Notes: generated from the sequence alone by a model not told the origin. A DNA stretch of 64,000 nt from Paracyclopina nana (GCA_019096065.1 JAGUCH010000001.1:434001-498000), one strand, 5' to 3'; positions 1 through 11,851 are shown, numbered from the stretch's first letter. Numbers and translations are program-made.

Positions 1-202
1 TAAATGATCATTTAACGCAATAAATGCTTCAAATCATCTCCCAACCTAATAAAAAAATCTAAACTGTGATTTTGTTATTGAAATAGTAGTGCCTTTTTCA
101 TTTAGGGTCCAATTTACAATTGTATTTTTTGATTGCAAAGAAAATGTATTTTATTAAAAAATTACTTATAAGGATCAACATGCAAAAAATAACATGATTT
201 TT

Positions 203-1967
203 TCATTGGCAAATGTGTTGGGTGTAGTCCAGGCAAAGTCCTAAAAATAATATAATTCATTATATTTAATATATTATTTAGGAATAAATAAACCTCTGTC
301 TGGAGTTGAATTAGCAATTGCTCCAGTATCAGCTGCTCCAGCTGCATTGGTTACAATTCTCACTGTAAAAGGAGCAGAACAATCTGGAAAATCATAAGTA
401 ATTACCAAAATGTATAATTTTATAGAAAATATTTTTTTTTGCTACCACAAATTGGAGTTTGCTCATTCACAGCTGCTCCAGATGAAGTGTTCAAAACTCT
501 GCCACAAAATCTGGAATTGGCCATGGCAGCTCCAGGTTGAGCATTACATCCAAATGAGCCGCCTAAAATGTTGAAAAGAACTTGATTTCCTTTCATTATT
601 AATATCCATGAATAAATGACCTGAAATTTCAATGTAGTCAGAGTCACAGGCTTTTCCAATCTCAGAAGTATCTTTGACTGCAGATTTGTTGTCTAAGCTG
701 AAAGAGTTGGCTTCTGAAATACAAGTTTGGTATTCCACACAACAGTAGCCAGCATTTTGCCTGATACACACTGAATAACTGTTGATGAAAGCATAGTTTT
801 AAAAATGTATTCAGGATTATCTTTTGTTAAGTTTATACTCTTGTTTGGGCAAATGCATTGAATTTGGCTTCTGAAAGTTGAAAGAAGTGATTCTGCCAGT
901 CAGAGTTGTAAAATACTGCAAACATCCACTTGGAGGCCTGTCACAAAAAAATAAAAGTATGTATTTTTCAAAGATTAATTTAAAGCTAGCAATAGACCTG
1001 CTTGAGCTCCAGCATTGGATTTGAGTGGCTTGAATCTCCCATGATCTTGGTTCTCCAGTTGCAGCAGCAAAAGCAAATGTAATTGTGGCTGTATCCGTAG
1101 CTGTATTTCCCATGTCGACATAAACTGTCATAAAAATGTGGATCAATATTTTTGTCCATCATATCAGGTTATTTTGAGAAATTGTTTTACTTACTGTGCT
1201 GGCCAGAGTTCAGTCCACAAATGTCAGGTATTTTGAAAGATGAGGAAGACTGAAACAAAATACAAAATGAATTAATGTATTGTGTACATAAATTATCAAT
1301 TTAGAACATACTGCAATTGTCATTTTATCTGGACAATCATCCCCTGTGGCTCCATCAGTGACTGCAGTTGGTCCCCTCAAATCAAAGGTCTCAAAATCAA
1401 GCCTCAAATCACAGACATCTACAAGCATGTCAAATGAGCTGTCAGTATTCATCAATTGATTATATTAAACCTCGTGATTCCTTATTCACAGTGTAAGTGA
1501 TTGTGGCCGCTTCTGTTGTAGCTGTGGGAAATCCAGGATTCCTGATGTAAGTGCTATTTTGGCTGAAACTACCAGTTTTCATGATTTGGAAGAAGCAGCA
1601 AACACCAAAGCTGTAATTGTAATTTTTACATACTGACTTTGACATACAATGTATGTATGTATTATTTTACTTACCCAGAAGCACAATGTCCACTTGCAGT
1701 TCCACCTCTGTCTCTGCATTCAGTTGTAGTATAGCAAGTTCCATTTCTTGTCATTCTAATTTAAAAGAATAGTTAATTTACTGTTGATATTCAGTTGGTA
1801 GTTGATTTATACCCAATGCTTGTTGATCCTTGTTGGGTGATGCATCCATTGTTCTGAAAGGTGACAATGCTAAAAAGTGAAAATATTTTCCCATCCCTTT
1901 GGTCCTTTTTGAATTGTTTGCCAACTGCTAGCATGGAAATACCAAGTATTAGGATTAACAGCTTCAT
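203..1967 (-). CDS. Secreted CUB-like protein, multi-exon
   Basis: An extracellular protein of unknown ligand. The start at 1967 gives a hydrophobic signal peptide (MKLLILILGISMLAVG). About nine exons join in phase through short introns with GT donors and AG acceptors; the first two exons are 1813-1967 and 1675-1755, and the stop is TGA at 203-205. After the signal comes a Cys-rich stretch (RNGTCYTTTECRDRGG, then CASGFGVCC), the hallmark that precedes CUB-like domains in many arthropod secreted proteins. A CUB-like region follows, with DVCDLRLDFETFDL and GQHIYVDMG. A second Cys-containing beta-rich half ends in DYTQHICQ. An in-frame Met lies upstream, but it would put hydrophilic residues before the signal. 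The gene is divergent from the next one, which has the same architecture, so the pair arose by inverted duplication. The family assignment is firm; the function is unknown. Confidence 0.8.
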
Positions 1968-2251
1968 TTTGATGCGTCTAGACCTGAAGCTAGACTGAAG
2001 AAACAATTTGGCAAAAAAGTTCTTCTGCAAAGGAAAAAACAAGATGAATCTGATAGCAAAACCATCAAAGCATACAAAGAAAACCGCAATGCTTGAGTAT
2101 ACATTATAATTAGTAGATTGAAGATGATTTTGAATTAGGGTTTCTTCCTTTTGTGCTTTTCATCAATGATGCAATCTTGAAAAGTTAACAGAGTGTGTCA
2201 GACAAGTCTGCAAGTGTTCTAAATGTGCTCAGTTGTAATTCAGTTGTAGTC
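1968..2251. promoter_or_regulatory. Shared intergenic region between divergent CUB-like genes
   Basis: Only about 284 bp separate the start codons of two head-to-head CUB-like genes, so both promoters and 5' UTRs must lie here. I see no convincing TATA box. The promoter role is inferred from position only. Confidence 0.4.
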
Positions 2252-4020
2252 ATGAAGGGTTGGGAAAATACATCAATATTTCTTCTTTGTATCTGCACAC
2301 TAATAAAAGCTGACATGAGTGAAAATGAAAATGTCAAAAGTAGAATTAAACGCCTAGGTATACATAAGTCATTGATTAATGTCACTGATTTAAAATGAAA
2401 TTTCCTTTTTCAGTGCCTGTATTTCAGGTTGTGAGGTAACTATTTTTTACATTAACAAATCATTAATTAATGGTTAACACTTTTTAGGTTTCCAAACACT
2501 GTGTGCTCAACATCAGCTGGACCAAAAAATGGAACATGCTATACCACGTAACCTTAACTATTACATCATCAATGTAAAATATGTAAATAGATTATCTTAT
2601 TTGAATTTTAATAATAGGGAGGAATGTGCAGCCAAAGGTGGAGTTGCTGGGGGCTCTTGTGCCTCAGGCTTTGGAGTTTGTTGCACCTGTAAGCTCTTTT
2701 TTAGTCATATAATGTTGTACATTAACAATTAACAATTATAATCAAAGTTACTTTGGGCTGTGGAGGGACTGGCAAAGAGAATGTGACTTATTTTGATCAG
2801 CTAACAACCATTGCTTCAGGACCTTGCACAGCAAAAATTTGCAAAGTTAGTCCAGACATTTGCCAAGTAAGAAAGTATATATTAATTGATATTGAGTAAA
2901 TACTTTCTATAAGACCTTCATTACAGATACGGTTAGATTTTGATACATTTGTCATCACTGGTCCTTCAACTTTTTCAGCATCTTATGTTGCTGAGACTCT
3001 AAATGGAGTAGCCATAGCAAGTATGATTAATCATTATATGAAAATAGTAAGTTTTATAGCATAAATGATTTGTTTTTAAAGAGCAGTCGGCTGCCAATGC
3101 TGTAAGCCTTGCTTCAAAATGTATGACTGATTCTTTCACTGTGACAAACCAGCAAAATTTGCCAACTTTGTGTGGAACCCTTTCAAATGAACATGTCTAC
3201 TTTGATGCTTCTGATGCTTGCAATTTCCTCGCTTTCCAATTCGGTCCTTCAGGAAATGGAGCAACAGTACCAACCAGATCTTTTAGCATAAAAGTAAATC
3301 ATCCATATTCTGAATCATACACTCTAGAAACTTTCGGTTAATTTCAGGTTTCCCAATATTCCTGCTCCTATCCCAATCTTGCTCCTGATGGCTGTGATCA
3401 GTACTTCTTTGGTGAGCCAGGATCTGGATACATCCAAACCTTCAATCATCAAGGAAGCAAGCACTTGGCTGGTCAATCTCAAGACATTTGCTTCAGAAGG
3501 GAAATCAATATGTGCAGGTATTCAGAAGTATCTTAAGTTCAACATACAAATAATACTTTTTATGCTTTTAAAGGCTTTGCTTAAGTGCCGATGCAGTCAT
3601 TGACATTAAGCTTTCAGGCTCAGCTGCAGGGACACCTCCAGTAAGTCCTGCCAATATTAATTCATGTTCTGCATTAATAAATATCATTTAAGCCAACAAC
3701 TTGCTGCAATTATGGCTCAGATGGGAAGAAATTGAGCTATGATTGCTTGATTATTCCTGGTGCTGTATCAACAAAAGGAGCTGCAGCTCCAGTCTCTCAA
3801 TGTGGAGGCAGCAAGGGACTTTATACTGCAGCTGCTTCAGGAAAGACCATTTGCAGTAAGTGAGAAATGAACTTTACCAGGACTTGAGTTTACTATTTTT
3901 ATTTTCTATTCAGCTACTTCAGTGCCCTTCAGGATATCATTCTTGAGTGACCAGTTTGAATTCAAGGCTGAAATTGGAGATCTTGGATTCAGGCTGAAAT
4001 ACTTCCAAGGTAGCTGTTAG
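2252..4020 (+). CDS. Secreted CUB-like protein, divergent paralogue
   Basis: The start at 2252 gives a signal peptide (MKGWENTSIFLLCICTLIKA). An in-frame Met at 2195 is less likely because it would bury the signal. A basic site (SRIKR) follows and could be cut by a furin-like protease. Roughly ten exons join in phase through introns of 45-70 bp and end at TAG 4018-4020. The order matches the neighbouring gene: Cys-rich block (GPKNGTCYTTEECAAKGG, CASGFGVCC), a CUB-like region with PDICQIRLDFDTFVITGPS, then Cys-containing beta-rich segments with DGCDQYFFGEPGSGYIQTFN and a C-terminal FRISFLSDQFEFKAE strand. The protein is predicted to act outside the cell; ligand and tissue are unknown. The last exon ends in the plain termination SC-stop with no anchor. 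Confidence 0.8.
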
Positions 4021-4223
4021 ACTTCACTATTTGAGTTCATGTGCAGTAATTTAAAAAGAAATTAATTCTCAATGTACCTTCAAAAGTGACTTCAAAAGGA
4101 TCAATATGCAAAAAATACACTAAAAGTGCAACATCAAATTTATTTATGATATTTTTGAAGCTGTCTAAGGCTGAGACAAAAAGATTCATTTTGAAATTCT
4201 TGAGAAAGGAGGCAACTCAAAAG

Positions 4224-5625
4224 TTAGGCATTGTAAGGGATGACTACAGGACTGGTTGAGCCATACTTAAGCTGTCCAACTGATTCCCATGTTCCACTTG
4301 TCCCACTGGACAACTCCATTCTTCGCACTTGCTTGTCATTGCCTTGATTGAGCAGCCCACTAAATACATAAATGTAGCCTTTCCAGAATACCACTCCAGG
4401 TACTCGAATGGCCACTGGATAGTTGGGCAGCAAAGACCACTCATTGTCATCAACCATGTATTTGTAGACTGTCAAATCAACAATTCCAGTCAGGCTCTTG
4501 TAGCCTCCCACAGTCACAATAGCCTATAAAGGGAAATTATGATGTGCTCTATAAATTGCAGGCATGGACTCACAGCTTTGTGTTCCTTGGTTCGAGCCCC
4601 AGTACAAGAAAAGGTAGCTACAGGGTTAGGAGTTGGGGCAATGGGGGCATATGTATCCAGTTGAATGTTGTACACCCAGCACTTTTGGGTTATGGAGTTG
4701 GTAAGGGTTTGAATTCCAGCTATAATGTAAATGTGATAGTTGTCATCCGGAATGAAGGTTGCACATCCCTTAAAAATGGGCTCAGGTGGCTTCGCTATTA
4801 CCCGAAAGGTACCATTTTTGTAGAAAGTGACCCGGTTCTCAGATACATCTATATAGATGATTAGGGCTTCATAAGTTTTGCAATGAAAAATGTATCGCTT
4901 ACAACTGTTCCCTCCGGATACAAACAAGGCTCCATTTTGAGAGGTGAACTGGGCATTGGAGCCATGAATAGGCATGGTGATGTGTAGCTTTTTGAACTGT
5001 TGGCTGTCAAAGTTCCATTGGTACATACCTGATCCTCCCCTGGCTTCTACCACAGTTAAAGTTAGGTCATTTTCAAGAAGGTAGGAACTGTAGGCCCCTA
5101 ACATACTATGGGAGCTAGGGTAGCTCTTGATAGGTGGGGATTTCTCGGGGTTCTCTGAAAAGTCTTCAATGTATCCAGTATCATGAATCACCAGAAAGTG
5201 AGTGGCTGAAAGGTGGGTTTACATGTATTTTGTATTTAAAGTACTGAAGTTATACTTCTCTCAATAGCTGTGGGACTTTCATAGAATATTTCTAGAGCTT
5301 CCAAGCTTTTGGATGAAGTTTCTACTAAGGCCTTTTTGTTGAGTGAGGAAATTTTGCATTTGCCTTTGGCTGACAAGAAAAAGGCATCACATGGCCCAAC
5401 TTTGGTACAACTGATTGAACAAGCCATTTGCTCCCTTGATTAAGAAAAAGATTGAAATTAAAACATATTACATTACAGGCCATGTTACCAGAACTCAATA
5501 GGTTCCCTAGAAATGCCATTGAAGGAATCTTTATGGACAATGGCTTTTTGGTACATTTTCTCCTTCAGAGCTTCAGTGAATCCAAGAATCAGAAAAACTA
5601 ATGCCAAGTTCCTGACATGAACCAT
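4224..5625 (-). CDS. Secreted kelch-like protein with PAN-like N-terminal region
   Basis: Four exons join in phase and end at TAA 4224-4226. The start at 5625 gives a signal peptide (MVHVRNLALVFLILGFTEA). An upstream in-frame Met lies before it but would spoil the signal. Residues after the signal include a Cys-bearing stretch (QMACSISCTKVGPCDAFFL, then CKISSLN) that looks like the end of a PAN/apple domain. The long third exon and the last exon have kelch-like beta-propeller texture: GMYQWNFDSQQFKKL, ALFVSGGN, HIYIIAGIQTLTNS, VTVGGYKSLTGIVDLTVYKY, YIYVFSGLLNQG. This would be a secreted propeller that binds a protein or sugar partner, but no catalytic residues are visible. The kelch call rests on texture rather than a full motif count, so a profile search would be needed to fix the number of blades. 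Confidence 0.65.
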
Positions 5626-7060
5626 TTTGGTTGCAGACTGCAGATTGAAGGGACAACAACAAGCAGTTATCACTAATTATTTATGAAGCTCAATTCATCA
5701 TGTTGATGATCAACTACTTTTGGCAAAAATAAGAGCAATACATTATTAAGCCTTGGGTCACTTTGGATTTGTTTGGAATAAAAAGTTATAGAAGATTCAA
5801 TTTTTGCTCAATTTGTGCAAAATTGCTGTTCTACTGAATTCGCCAAAATCCACTTATTCCCCAAAATTATTTTTTCTGCACCAAATTTGAATCTTTAGCT
5901 GTCAATTTACGTTAACTTGAGCTCTCTAGATAGTCTAGAAATTGTTCAAATTAGAAGCTGAAAATTGGTACCAACATCGGAAATCTGCGATTTGACGCAA
6001 TTTCTCTTGCGCGTAAAATCGGCTTTTTGATCTACCGTGCATTGCAATTATTGTGTAATGTATAAGTTACTTTCAAGATGTCCGAGATGACGAACGCGCA
6101 CGCGCGCGCGCTCAATGACCAGTGTGCTGAGAGCGACTGCATGGGGCGTTACTTGCATTCGAGCGCGCGCGCGTTAAGTTGATTCAGAAAGGCTTTGATC
6201 GTGTGCTCGCGAGCTTAGCGAGGACCCGGTACTCACACATCAATAGGCATTAGGCAATCACAACACAAACAGAAGAATTTAGAAAGGAAAAACTTGTTTA
6301 GAGGGACTTGAGCCTCAGACCATTTGAACGTAAGTTTTAAGCTGGATTTTTTTGCGATAAAAACAAGCAATTACGTTTGTTAAAGTACATAGTCATATAG
6401 ATCCATAACCTACAAAGATAGCTCCTTGAACAAAATGGCATTGAACATATATGAGATGTTCCTGGCGCAATTGATTGTGCAGAAAATGAGGGGAAACAAA
6501 TCAAAATACATCAATTGGGCTTAGTCTTGAGCTTAGATTAATGCTACAAAGTTGGTTCAGATGGCGCTAGTTGCATTCTGAAATAACTCTGTTTGTGGGC
6601 TTTTTTCGGAATCAAACGGCCCATTGCGGAATTTGTCATCCGTTAACACACACAATGTGCGAGGTTGAAACGCCGGCCCGCGTTGATGAAATCACACACC
6701 TGCTTTTATTCGCGCCCAAATTATGACGTCATTTTGATCTGAAGTGCCCTCTGTGTACGAGTGCAGCGCCATCTAGATATGATTTGGCATTAATCAAACC
6801 TTGAGGCAAGCTTTTCCCAATTGCAAAGTACACTATGGTTGCACAAAAGGCTGTATACATGGCAAAAACTATATAATGCGGTATTCAGGTGTAGAGGCCA
6901 GTACACCTCATAAGCAACCTTTACTGCACACGACTGCCCAAAACTACTTCTAGAAATGAAAAACTGGATGAAAATGGCTGCACTTGCTTTAAGCACTGCT
7001 AAAATTACTGCGCCCTTGGTTAGTTTATTATTTTGCAACACATCACATACAATGTTTCAT
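5626..7060. other. Gene-free interval with dispersed repeat and CpG-rich inverted pair
   Basis: No coding exon is supportable here. The interval holds a dispersed repeat copy at about 5750-6040 (second copy near 51.0-51.3 kb). It also has a local CG-rich inverted pair in which alternating GC runs at about 6094-6113 and 6161-6174 are mirrored around 50 bp. The remainder is AT-rich unique sequence. Confidence 0.6.
5750..6040 (+). repeat. Dispersed repeat, copy A (pairs with 51003-51295)
   Basis: About 290 bp can be aligned by eye, in the same orientation, to 51003-51295. Both begin near CTTGG(G)TCACT, share TTTGGAAT.AAAAGTTAT and GATTCAATTTTT, and end with GGAAATCTGCGATTTGACG, TAATTTCTC and GCGTAAAATCGGCTTTTTGATC. 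No coding potential and no clear terminal inverted repeats are visible, so the class is unknown. Confidence 0.75.
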
Positions 7061-7727
7061 CTATGCAATTGTAGGCAATTTGTTTTGGTTGTACATCATC
7101 ATTTGCTGCTGATGTTGGTGAGCAGCAACAATGCCCACAATTCTTTGCTCATACAACTTGTCCTTGAGGGAGTGAGCCACCACCCAAAAGTAGATAGAAA
7201 TGCTGGCTACAGCTATCAGCCAGACACCAGCAATGATGACAAAGCTTCCAAGTGTTTCCCAAACATCTGTTTCCTTTTGCAATTCAATCAGCCCATCACA
7301 GCTTGGGCCAAAACATTCTGCTGCATCAATGGCATTGGACACTCCGGTGAAAACTGTGCCTACCTTGAAACAAAGTATCGATTGGACCCCTTCCTCAATA
7401 GAAGCCTGGGCTTACCAAAATCAATCCTATTCCAGCAATGAAGTGTGCAACAATGCCAAGCATGTTCAAGACCATCCAAAAGAGGATCAGGCATCGGTTT
7501 GAGGACATGGCTCCAAAAAAGAGGAGAGCATTGTAAAGGATGCAGATAATGATGCTGCCAGCCAATTTGATAGGCCCTTCTTGAGAGCTCAAAATGTAAG
7601 AGCATACAGTGAAAGCAATGTGGTGGGCTGCATTGATGACAGCCCAAAGCATGGACCCATTTCTCAAGTCCAAGCAACCACAAGTGGATTGAACATTGCA
7701 ACAGCACATGCTTGACTGTTGAACCAT
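7061..7727 (-). CDS. Four-TM membrane protein (DUF4728/LAPTM-like)
   Basis: Two exons, 7416-7727 and 7061-7363, join in phase through a 51-bp intron and give 204 residues. The N terminus is Cys-rich (MCCCNVQSTCGC). Four hydrophobic segments follow: SMLWAVINAAHHIAFTVCSY, LAGSIIICILYNALLFFGA, CLILFWMVLNMLGIVAHFIA and, after a Cys-containing loop (AECFGPSCDG), FVIIAGVWLIAVASISIYFW. The C terminus is short and cytosolic with a QHQQQMMMYNQN patch. The layout of two TMs, a short loop, a third TM, a Cys-bearing loop and a fourth TM fits the small arthropod tetra-spanning families often annotated DUF4728 or LAPTM-like. It is not a tetraspanin, because the CCG motif is missing. Function is unknown; a role in endosomal or plasma membranes is only a guess from the family resemblance. 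Confidence 0.7.
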
Positions 7728-7910
7728 TCCTAGTAGGCCTCTTATTGATCTCCAGGCTAATGAAGCAATCTTTTGGTCAAATAAATGCCTTTTTTACATT
7801 TTGCATTGATTTATGTGGCTTCCTAGCTCATGTAATGTAAAAGGCAAAGGAGACACCGATTCATGTTGGAAGGTAGATCAGTTGATTAACTTTTATTTTT
7901 GATAGAATGT

Positions 7911-8869
7911 TTACAGGATTCTTTCACTGATCCAATCCTCATAATTGGACACTCTGGTATACACTCCCAGGTCCTTGCAGTTGACCACTCCAAATGAGAC
8001 CACTCCAGCCAATTTGCCATTTCCATTCTCATCTGGGCACACCAAGGGGCCACCAGAATCACCCTAATCATAAGTGACATAAGAAATTTGATAGCATAGT
8101 TGAGGATGAGAACCTACATTGCATGGGGCAGATCCAGGCTTTCCGGCACAGATCATGCCTGCTCCAATCTCCACCTCATTTCCAAAAACCTTTTGGCACT
8201 CTTCTTGGGCAACAATGTCAATTTGGACCCATTGAAGAGCATTGGGAGGGGCAAAGCCTCCACCAACAGTCAGACCCCAGCCAGTGCTGTTGCAAGTGGT
8301 GCCCACAGGGATGGGAGCATCATCTTTCTTGAAAGTTTCAATGGCCTTGACATTGGGATCACTCAGGTCAAAGGGGGAGCTGACTGTGATGAGACTAATG
8401 TCATCAATTAGGTTGTTCATGTTGAAGTTCTCATGGCCTTCTAACTTCTTGATGTTTCTCTTTTGGTGGCCAGACTCAAGAGTCAGTTTGTGGGCTCCAG
8501 CAACAACCTAAGAAGGAAAACTGATGTCATTTTGACCTAGTAATAATGTCCCTGAAAAGGCTTACTGAATCAAAAAGAGCCAATTGGCCTTCGACACAAT
8601 GAGCAGCACTCAAAACTTGGTTCTCATTGATGATACTGCCTCCACAAATGTGTTGACCCAAAGTCCTGAAGGATACTTGCCATGGAAAAGCATCTAAAGG
8701 CATGTAAATTAGGTAGGCTCATCTTGAAGATTTATTTGTCTGACTTACGAGGGGGTGCCTCCACGCCTCCAATGATTCTGCCATTGCTGATTCCAACCTT
8801 TGGAAGGGGAAGCCTTGGCTTGGCAAAAGCAACCAACACAATTGATGATAGAATAATCAGGATCTTCAT
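7911..8869 (-). CDS. Secreted chymotrypsin-fold (S1A) serine protease
   Basis: Four exons. The signal peptide is [16 protein letters not shown], followed by a short propeptide with an activation site at [10 protein letters not shown]. The catalytic triad is visible: His in LSAAHCVE, Asp in [10 protein letters not shown] and Ser in GDSGGP. The GDSGG motif is assembled across the last intron. The residue six before the catalytic Ser (position 189 in chymotrypsin numbering) is Ala (SAPCNGDSGG), not the Asp of trypsin, so cleavage after Lys/Arg is not expected. An elastase-, chymotrypsin- or brachyurin-like preference is more likely. The stop at 7911-7913 is followed 14 nt downstream by a polyadenylation signal (AATAAA, complement of 7892-7897). 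It is probably a digestive or extracellular enzyme; there are no extra domains. Confidence 0.9.
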
Positions 8870-8933
8870 GTTCTTAGTAGCTGAGTCTCTGACTGACCAC
8901 ACCCTTGTGCCTAAATCCCTATGTTTTATAACA

Positions 8934-8940
8934 AGGACAT
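8934..8940 (-). promoter_or_regulatory. TATA box of the serine protease gene
   Basis: TATAAAA on the minus strand, 65 bp upstream of the protease start codon, with an initiator-like GTCAGTCAG about 25-30 bp downstream. The spacing suits a core promoter with a short 5' UTR. Confidence 0.6.
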
Positions 8941-9094
8941 TTCAGGAAGATAAGCCTTGGGGCAAATAAGCAATTACGTAAATTAAGGCCATTCATGTAG
9001 ATAAAGTAACTGTATAGCAGAGCCTCCTCATAAGAAATTGACGTCATTGGCACTTTATTGACTCTAAAAGGTCAGTTAAGATAATAGTGCTTCA

Positions 9095-9889
9095 TTAGGT
9101 TAGGCTCATGTAATGGCTACTCATGTACTCAGATTTGACATTGCCAAATACTTGCACATTATCATAGCAACACTGTTCCCAGGGTTTCTTCGCAAACATT
9201 GTCATCCCAAGCTTGTTGAAGATCCTCCTTGACAAATCATTGCTGCACATGGCCACTGCACAATCACAACCAGCTTTCCTTGCCACTTCCAAGGCTTCTT
9301 GAACTAATTTGGTAGCAATGCCTCTTCCTCGATACTCTTCAAGAACGCCTAGGCCATACATATCATACATTTGATTCTTATCCGGATGAGCAGAGAAAAC
9401 ATCACCAGGATACATGAGCTCATCAAAAAGGGTCATGATGGTGGCATGTGAGTCAGGATAAAGCTTTCGATAGAAGCTGAAGTCTCCTCTTTCATCAATT
9501 GCTCCCCTGCAATTGCAACTATTATTTCATTTACTGCCCTTTTGTTGATATTTTACCTTTTGACAATGTGAGAAATCCGGAAGCCTACCAGCTTATTCTC
9601 ATTGCTTGGATCCCTTACAATGACACTGACTCCATCATTGACAATGTCAGCAAATAACTTATCCATGCCATCATGTCTTTTCTTCCAGCCGCCAAAGGAC
9701 ATTGTTGAAGGTTCATCTAATAGAGACATATTTCAGTTGAGAAGATGCATTTTCAAAGGCAGAAATTTAATCATCACCTTTTTCAAAGACATCCCAATAA
9801 AAGTCATTTACTTCTTTATAGTCCCCTTCTTGGCAGACTGAATATCTAAGTCCTTCAATCAGTTTATCATGGCTTATTTGATATTTCAT
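9095..9889 (-). CDS. GNAT N-acetyltransferase, array copy 1
   Basis: Three exons join in phase. Exon 1 encodes the N-terminal strand-helix (MKYQISHDKLIEGLRYSV...FYWDVFEK). Exon 2 opens with DEPSTMSFGGW, where the Glu-Pro matches the position of the proposed general-base Glu of insect arylalkylamine N-acetyltransferases. Exon 3 carries the acetyl-CoA loop EEYRGRGIATKLVQEA (motif A, Q/RxxGxG/A) and motif B (SNDLSRRIFNKLGM). The protein is expected to move an acetyl group from acetyl-CoA to a small amine; the actual substrate is not readable. It ends at 9095, with AATAAA on the minus strand at 9054-9059. It is the first of seven same-strand copies and closest to copy 2 (shared exon 3 text LFDELM, AHPDKNQ, YDMY). 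Confidence 0.85.
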
Positions 9890-9997
9890 GCTGATGCCCT
9901 AATATCCCCTTTTTGTCAACTAAAACAAGAAATGCTTGTTTCAAGCTAAGTTCAATGTCCACAAAACATTGATGATGATTTTATTTTTCATCGAAGC

Positions 9998-10787
9998 TCA
10001 CAAGTTAATGAAATGGGTGCTCAAAAACTCTGATTTGACATCACCAAAAACTTTGATACTGTCATATCTGCACTGACTCCATTGTTTTTTGGCAAAAAAT
10101 TCCATTCCAAGTTTGCTGAAAATCCTTCTTGAAAAATCATTACTGGACATGACGACAGCACAGTCACATCCAGCTTTTTTGGCCACCTTGAAAGCTTCTT
10201 GAACTAACTTGGTAGCAATGCCTCTTCCTTGATATTCTGGTCTGACTGCAAGACTGTACATGTCGTATATTTGATTTTTATCCGGATGAGCCTTGAATAC
10301 ATCACTAGGGTGCATCAGCTCATCAAAAAGGGCCATAATGGTGGCATGGGTGTCAGGAAAGGTCCTGCGATAAAACTCAAAGCTTCCTTTCTCAACAAAG
10401 CCATCTCTATGTTGATTGAAATTATCAAGTCATTATAATAGCATGTTATGTCCCTTTCTTACCTTTTGACTATGTGTGAAATCCTGAATCCTACAAGAAG
10501 ATTGCCATTGTTTGGGTCTCTTACGATAACACTCACACCATCATTGACCATCTCAGTGAACTGTTCAACCATTGATGGGTGTCGCTCCTGATAGCCACCA
10601 AATGAGACTGTTGAAGGCTCACCTGCAAAGAAAAGTCTTTATAATATTGTATGGTTGCCATGATTGATAGAGTACCTTTCCAAAACACATCCCAGTAAAA
10701 GTCCTGGACTTCAGGAAGGTCCTTTTCTTTGCAGACAGAATAAGTCAGGCCATCTATGAGGTTTTTGTGCTCAATCTCAAACTTCAT
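9998..10787 (-). CDS. GNAT N-acetyltransferase, array copy 2
   Basis: Same three-exon plan as copy 1, about 110 bp upstream of it. Exon 1 starts MKFEIEHKNLIDGLTYSV; an in-frame upstream Met exists, but this start matches the paralogues. Exon 2 starts GEPSTVSFGGYQ, keeping the putative catalytic Glu. Exon 3 has PEYQGRGIATKLVQEAFKVA for acetyl-CoA and SNDFSRRIFSKLGMEFFAKK. It ends with STHFINL and TGA or TAA at 9998-10000. Copies 1 and 2 are each other's nearest relatives by eye and probably represent the most recent duplication. A cytosolic small-amine acetyltransferase is inferred from the family. Confidence 0.85.
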
Positions 10788-10992
10788 GGTGTCTAGTGGG
10801 CACAAGCTGTTAAAGTGCAATGGACAAAATTGGGTCAGCTGATTTTTTTAGAGCAAGGGCTGATTTATTTCAATTCTTTAAGTGAGCTAGATAAGCTATT
10901 TTTGCACATGCAAGATGTGACACACAACCTAATTTCACATGACCTCAATTTGCAAACTTGTAGCTCCTCCCTAATTTTGTTTGATACACTGA

Positions 10993-11785
10993 TTAGCAGA
11001 TTTTCAAGTAATGGCCAGATGCCATGTCAGATTTGACATCTCCAAAAGCTGGCCTTCCATTGTAGATGCAGTAATTCCAGCCTTTGGCAGCCACAAATTC
11101 CATGCCCAGCTTGGTACTGATTCTTCTTGTAATGTCATTGGTGGCTAGCACAATGGCAGCTGAGCAGTCTGCCTTCTTGGCCACTTTGAGGCTTTCATTG
11201 ACCATATTTTTTGCCAGTCCCTTGCCTCTGTAGTCCTGGTGGGTACCCAGGGCAAACATGTCATAGTATTTGCTGTCTTCCGGGTGAGCAGCAAAAATGT
11301 CGCCTGGGTAGAGGACTTCATCAAACAAGGCCATAATAGCTGCATAGTGATGGGGAAATGTCTTCAAATGGTCCTTGTAGGATCCTCTGGGGTCCAACTT
11401 ATCCCTAAAACTGTAATAAGTAATTCAAATCAAATGGCGTCTAGAGGCTGTACGCACTTTTTGACAGAGTGGCACAGGAAGATCCCTGCCAATTTGTTAT
11501 CCTGCATTGGATCCAAAGCGATGATGCTGATGCCATCATCGATGATATCTTCCACCTGCTTCACAATGCTGGCTGGCCTGTCCTTGTACCCTCCAAAAGC
11601 CACAGTTGAAGGTTCAGCTGTAGAGAGGAGATAGGAACCTTTGCGAAAAGTATTATATCATCCATATACTCACAGCTAAGAAAAGAGTCAAAGTAGAAGT
11701 CGATGATTTGGTCATGGTAATCCGGATTGGCAATTTTGTAGATGAGCCCATCAATGACAGTTTCATGATCAATGCAGTGTTTCAT
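10993..11785 (-). CDS. GNAT N-acetyltransferase, array copy 3
   Basis: Three exons. The ATG at 11785 (MKHCIDHETVIDGLIYKI) matches paralogue starts. Exon 2 begins SEPSTVAFGGYKDRP and keeps the Glu-Pro. Exon 3 carries QDYRGKGLAKNMVNESLKVA, in which the canonical RxxGxG/A loop reads RGKGLA, and TNDITRRISTKLGMEF. The stop is TAA at 10993-10995. A TATA box lies 60 bp upstream of the start. The C-terminal tail (GDVKSDMASGHYLKIC) follows the array consensus. It is presumed to be an arylalkylamine-type acetyltransferase; the substrate is unknown. Confidence 0.85.
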
Positions 11786-11844
11786 TTTCACAACCAGGAG
11801 TGGATATTACAACAACCTCTTGAGTGCCTTGATGTGTACTTTGG

Positions 11845-11851
11845 TTTTATA
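11845..11851 (-). promoter_or_regulatory. TATA box of GNAT copy 3
   Basis: TATAAAA on the minus strand, 60 bp upstream of the ATG at 11785. This is the same spacing as the TATA box of the nearby serine protease gene. Confidence 0.5.
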
